Shown: one piece after another, positions 59,380-64,000 of the stretch | How the letters are laid out: the number at the start of each line of letters is the position of its first letter | Position numbering within the stretch: the stretch's first letter is position 1 | DNA from: Dactylis glomerata | Taxonomy: Eukaryota; Streptophyta; Magnoliopsida; Poales; Poaceae | Assembly (NCBI GenBank): GCA_007115705.1 | Contig: QXEO01000167.1 | Location: 5,902,553 to 5,966,552 of the forward strand | DNA length: 64,000 bases | Reading direction: 5' to 3' | Made by a program: the position numbers and the translations under genes | The notes under the pieces: model-generated | What the model was told of the DNA's origin: nothing | Database searches by the model: none | What the model saw: only the letters and a program-made list of their open reading frames with translations

Positions 59380-59834
59380 CTTCTAACTCAATCGAAAGGA
59401 ACTTTGTCCATTAATCCATACTTCATAATTCTGGCTTGAGATGCCAAGAGCGCTTCAAGTTCAACAACCATCAAACATGAGTTGGTATTTGAAGAACGCT
59501 CCCACGATTTAGGCTTCGTGGTATGAAGCACGGTGCAATAGACTTTTATAGAATTGTCATCGCGATCATGACTATTATCATTCCTGATCACAAAAAACCC
59601 TGATGTGTCTCCCAACGGTTATTATATCACAAAGAGCTAGTCATTACTTTTTAGGACAATACTCATACGTTGGTATAAACGATAAACTTTGACCTACCAA
59701 TTTTAAGTTTTCTTTATGCATAAAAGGACTAAAATGGATGTGGAATATTCATCTATACAAACTTGCAAAGATATTAAAACTAAGTTCATAATATGAGTTC
59801 AATTTGCTTATTAATTCAAATTAATGCAAACTAG
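59380..59834 (-). mobile_element. Copia internal segment between R and a solo LTR
   Basis: AT-rich, without a recognisable frame. It continues the host sequence interrupted at 22053 and resumes at 61489. Confidence 0.55.
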
Positions 59835-59839
59835 GTGAA

Positions 59840-61483
59840 TGATACGTCTCCAACGTATCTATAATTTTTGATGCTCCATGCTTGTTTTTACACCATTTGC
59901 CTGTTGTTTCGTTACACTTAGTGGCACTTTTATGCATTTTCCGGAACTAACCTATTAACAAGTTGCCACAGTGCCAGTTTCCTGTTTTATGCTATTTTTG
60001 TGTTTCAGAAGTGATACATAGGAAATATTCTCGGAATTAGACGAAACAAGTTCCTGAAGTCTTATTTTACCCGGAAGCTTCCAGAGATCTGAAGAGGAGT
60101 AGGAGGGGGCCACCAGGGCCCCACACGCAGGGGTGGCGCGGCTAGGCCCCTGGCCGCGTGGTCCCCACGTGAGGGAGCCTGGCTCCTCCTCTGACATCGC
60201 CCCTTCGCCTATAAAGACCCCCCAACGGAAAAAACCTAAGTACCTGATCAGATTTCCAGAACACATCGCGATCCGCCGCCACCGTCGACCTGAAGATCGA
60301 GAGGGTCCAGAAGCTCTTCCCGGCACCCTGCCGGAGAGGGGAATCACCATCGGAGGTCTTCTTCATCGCCATGCTTGCCTCCGGAGCGATGAGTAAGTAG
60401 TCTACCTTGGACTATGGGTCCATAGCAGTAGCTAGATGGTTGTCTTCTCCACCATGTGCTTCATGTTTAGATCTCATGAGCTGCCCTACATGATTGAGAT
60501 CACCGTTATGTAATTCTACATGTTTGGTTTGTTGGGATCTGATGAATATTGGTGTTTATGATTAAGTTGCTGTACTGAATATTATCTTTTGTTATCTCTA
60601 TGTTGTTTATGATCTTGCATGCTCTCCATTGTTAGTAGCTATCTTGGCCGAGTAGTTGCTAGTGACTCCAAGAGGGGGTATTTATGCTCGATAGTGGGTT
60701 CATGCCTCTATTTCACCTGGGGGAGTGACAAAAACCTCTAAGGTGGTAGATGTGCTATTGCTACTAGGGAGAAAACAACATTCATATGCTCAAGGGCATA
60801 TGCTTTGTTTACATTACACACTTTGCTTAATGCAATTATCTGTTGTTCGCAACTTAATACTTGTGGAGTTCTCGGATTGATTCACCACAAGTGGATTATT
60901 AGTCATAGATGCAGTTGGATGGCGGTCTATGTATTTTGTTGTAATGCCCAGAGTAAATCTCATAGTGATCTTCTTGACATATCACGTTTATCTCTATTCT
61001 ATCAATTGGCCAACTGTAATTTGTTTACCCAGCATGTGCTATTTATCTTATGGAGAGACACCACTAGTGAACTGTGGATCCCGGTCCTATTTCCATCATA
61101 TTGCTATCACCTGTTTACTTTACTCATACTATTTACTTTACTCGCACTGTTTACTTTACTCGCATACTATATTGTTTTCCACTCGATACGCTCATAACCT
61201 TTGTTTCAAGCAAACCGGTGAGATTGACAACCTCATCGCAAGTTGGGAACAAAGTACTTGGTTGTGTGTGTGCAGGTTCCGCATCACCTTCAGTCGTTTG
61301 TCCCTCCTCTCGTGATCGATATTAAACCTTGGTTTCTTAACTGAGGGAAGACTAGCTGCTATACTCATCATATCTTCCTCTTGGGGTTCCCAACGGGCTG
61401 GTTATCCACCACGCACAAGGACAGTCTGCTCCCACGTCAACTTGGCACCATCAGTAATTTCCTACCGCCATCAACAAGTAGCA
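59840..61483 (+). mobile_element. Solo LTR (1644 bp) of the TGATACGTCTC family in the Copia internal region
   Basis: It begins TGATACGTCTC and ends CAAGTAGCA, as E2's LTR does. Target duplications GTGAA lie at 59835-59839 and 61484-61488. CCTATAAAGACC at about 60208 is TATA-like. Confidence 0.93.
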
Positions 61484-61488
61484 GTGAA

Positions 61489-62310
61489 CTCCCACTTATA
61501 CTAACATCCCTCAAAGTTGTTTAGTGATTACACGATCCCAATTCACTATACCACCCCTGATCATCACGACCGATGGTATAGCTGCAAAGGTATATTGGGT
61601 GTTTTCAATCACAACCAACATGTGACTCGTGCTTAACCTTTTGATCATTCGTGTTTTTGAGGCCATGTTTGCACATGCTAGTGCTCGCCAACACAACCTT
61701 AGTGTATGCGTGACACATATATGACTTGTACCCACACCTTATGTGAACTTCGATATGCTTGCCCCCGATCGTCACAGCCAGCTTCATAACTAAGAACTTT
61801 GGTGGCGATTGCTCCCCTAAGGGGAAACACTTCTGTGGCAATTTTTCATTAGAGGGATCATCTTAAAATTTCTACCTTCGCTATATTTATTAATATAAGA
61901 AAATTTTAAGATTACTTTGCCCTTTTGCAAATTTTAAGTTAGACCCTTCTACTGAACCTTCACAAGTTTTATGTGGCTGCTAGGGCTATGCAAGGAAGAA
62001 ATGCTTCTTAACCTACGAGCATGCAACCATAACGGTGATTTGCTAATTGTTTCTTTAACCCCCGCTAAGGGCCCTCCATTGCAAAACCCATGTCCATTAA
62101 AGAGGAGAAACTAGCACTCGCCAAGCCACTTGTACGATGCAAGTCATACGTCAGTTGTGGAACCAGTCTCGCGTAAGGTCGATCACGGGCCGCTTGCAAT
62201 CCAACAATGCCACAGACCTGAATAGATGCAAATAAAAGGGTAACAATAAGAAAATCAATGCCCACATCCACAATGCGTTCTAACCGTACTAGTACAACTA
62301 TGCATAGATC
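61489..62310 (-). mobile_element. 5' internal/leader region of the Copia element
   Basis: This lies just downstream of the PBS on the minus strand. A minus-strand open stretch (61841-61605, containing EQSPPKFLVMKLAVTIGGKH and CGYKSYMCHAYTKVV) is the longest candidate. It matches no copia gag motif I know and has no CCHC knuckle, so I leave it unassigned. Confidence 0.5.
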
Positions 62311-62323
62311 GGCTCTGATACCA
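62311..62323 (-). other. Primer-binding site of the Copia element (initiator tRNA-Met)
   Basis: The minus strand reads TGGTATCAGAGCC, the standard plant initiator-Met primer site of Copia elements, one base from the LTR end at 62325. Confidence 0.92.
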
Positions 62324-62324
62324 C

Positions 62325-64000
62325 TGTTGGGATTCGAAGCAGAAAACAAAAAATTTCTCTACACCCATAGCCCATGATCTATCAACGTAGTTGAACAATA
62401 ACGGAAATAGCGACATAATTCATACCCTTGAAGACCGAGTGCGCGGGAGCATTCCCGTACGAACGTTATCGATGAAGACAACCGAAGTCGGCCTCAATGT
62501 CGTGTAGTCGTATAGTCGATGAAGACCAGCACCACATGAGTATGGCGCCATAGCACCACGATGTCACGGTGCCACGGTGCCACGACACCGCGACACAAGT
62601 GCAACAGCACCGGTGCAACGACATAGTGCCGCAAGAGTGGCACCTTCGAGGAATTACACACATACGGTGTACAGACATCGTCCAGGTTCCGATCCAGCAG
62701 AGCAGCGGAAGAAGGTGGATTTAGACTGGAAATCCGGTAGAGCGACGACATCCGACACGAGAGGTTTCCTTCAACCCACTAACACAACTCCAAACGTGGG
62801 AGCCAAGTTAGGAGGAAGAGAGGAAGAGAGGGGAATGAATAAGCCAAGGGGTCCTGGGGGGCCTTTATATAGGCGGAGGGGCTAGGTAGCACCTCCCCGG
62901 GGTGAGCCTCCCTTAGGGGGGCGCCCCAAACCCTAGCCGCCGGCCCCTAGGGTAAACCCTAGGGCGCCCTTGGCCTAGGCTTGGCTGGTCACCCTAATGA
63001 GCCAAGCCCATTAGGGTTTTTTCCCTTTTCCTTTTCTTTTATTAATTAATTTATTCTATTTTTAATATTTAATTAGTTTAATTAAATACTAAACCCATTA
63101 ATTAATCATTACCTTGGCATAATTCTTTCACCAAAACATTTTTGATAAAGTCTGGAACCTTTCCATTATTACCCGGAACTTTTTTGGTTACCTCCCTATG
63201 ACTTCCAGTAATTCCAAATCTACCCCTAAGGTTCATTCCCTTAAGGGTGACACCCTACGGGTTGAGGAACATGCCAGACATGATCGATACCAATCTCTGA
63301 TCAATGACCAACAATTGGTTCTAGAAAAATGTGTTGATCCCTGTGCATTCCATGAAACTCTTCGTTGATCCGTAAACTCTTATCCCATTCCTTTTGTCAC
63401 GCGATACTAGATCTTGTACAAGGTCAGATCACCGATATCACTATATCGTGTTCACCCTCATCTGACAAGTCTTTTAACTCATCTATGACATTGCATCCTC
63501 GGTGACCTAGTCACACACTTGCAAGCTTTGTAGATGCAACTGTCACTAAGTGGGCCCAGAGTATCTATTCGTCACGCGGATGGATAAATTCCGCTCTTGG
63601 TGCACATGCCTCAACCTACTCATTTGGCATACCCAAGAGACATCTTTTTCAGTCACCCAGTCACATGATGACGGTTGATGTAATCAAAGCAGTCTCCAGA
63701 TGTAGTGATTATGTTGTGACCTCACAGTCTAAGGAATAGGTTGCTTTGTTTCTTAGTTAGATGCAATGTTGAACTTGTGACTAATCTAATTGCATTTAAC
63801 ATTGAAGTGGGAGTGTGTCCATCATGTCAAACATGACCTCAATGTTCATTAACGTATTTGTCCATGATCAGGAAACCTTGATCATCAGATGACACATGAG
63901 CTGGTTAACTAGAGATAACCAGAGACATGTTTACTAATATGCCACACGTGTACTAATATTTCTGCTTAATACAGTTATATCATGACATATAATATTATAA
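62325..64000 (-). repeat. 5' LTR of the Copia element, cut by the window edge
   Basis: It is collinear with 9241-10218 and 17947-18600. About 1700 bp is expected, so some 25-80 bp lie beyond the edge. The minus-strand TATA is CTATATAAAGG (about 62862-62872). It is uninterrupted and proves where the insertion in the left LTR begins and ends. Confidence 0.88.

Larger units (their letters stand above)
9241..64000 (-). mobile_element. Copia LTR retrotransposon (BARE/Angela-like LTRs), host of the nested cluster
   Basis: Two copies of an LTR beginning (plus strand) TGTTGGGATTCGAAGC occur at 9241 and 62325. The PPT lies beside the left copy (18669-18691) and an initiator-Met PBS lies beside the right copy (62311-62323), so the element reads right to left and the left LTR is the 3' LTR. 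The LTR layout (ATATGCCCC end, CCTACGGG, GTGGGCC motifs) resembles BARE/Angela as I recall them. Nested elements separate the LTRs by more than 43 kb. With these removed, only about 4.7 kb of internal sequence remains (18692-22053, 59380-59834, 61489-62310), and no gag, RT or integrase frame is visible in it. LTR divergence is high, about one site in ten over the first 230 bp, so this is the oldest layer. The right end lies outside the window. Confidence 0.8.

Noticed and set aside
1..64000. tRNA, rRNA, CRISPR array, bacterial operon or phage features
   Set aside because: None was seen. Repeats are LTRs or short tandem units without spacer organisation, and the context is a plant nuclear genome.

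Overview
The window reads as nuclear DNA of a large-genome grass, most likely Triticeae (wheat, barley or a relative). It has one recognisable host gene at the left edge, followed by about 55 kb of nested LTR retrotransposons. The taxonomic call rests on LTRs recalled as BARE/Angela-like, on many copies of an LTR beginning TGATACGTCTC with a tRNA-Asp-type primer site, and on a GC-rich monocot-style first exon. No database search was possible, so family names are from memory and are kept general.

Layout. (1) 1-4480: the 5' part of a PWWP-domain gene (HUA2/HULK-like) on the minus strand. Two coding exons are visible, and intron 2 carries a small hAT-like MITE. (2) 4490-9240: an old intergenic mosaic holding a decayed L1-type LINE, a second LINE 3' tail and one end of a CACTA-like transposon. 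(3) 9241 to beyond 64000: a minus-strand Copia element. Its 3' LTR (9241-18668) is split by a roughly 6.2-kb solo LTR, which is itself split by a 1.5-kb solo LTR. Its internal region shows no polymerase gene. Its PBS and most of its 5' LTR lie at 62311-64000. (4) 22059-59374: a minus-strand Gypsy element R (TSD GTTCT) inserted in the Copia internal region. R encodes only gag-protease and is itself filled with related elements.

Inside R sit E1 (28288-43841, plus) and, within E1's 3' LTR, the young complete element E2 (35005-43442, plus, TSD TGGAC, two 1624-bp LTRs about 99% identical). To their right is a remnant LTR that received E4 (43862-52896, minus, TSD CATGG) and a solo LTR (53622-55276, TSD GTGTC). 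Another solo LTR (59840-61483, TSD GTGAA) sits in the Copia internal region. R, E1 and E2 share LTR type, PBS, PPT and about 2.6-2.9 kb of noncoding 3' sequence, but none has reverse transcriptase, RNase H or integrase. They look like non-autonomous elements that would depend on enzymes supplied in trans.

E4 belongs to another Gypsy group (Tat-like). Gag-protease lies on one strand. Where pol would be expected there are two intron-containing genes on the opposite strand, with their own TATA box. The first resembles the 'putative gypsy type transposon' domain (Transposase_28). This antisense module, and an unexplained junction in R that repeats about 190 bp of the protease gene, are the most interesting things here. 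No rRNA, tRNA, CRISPR or bacterial-type features were seen.
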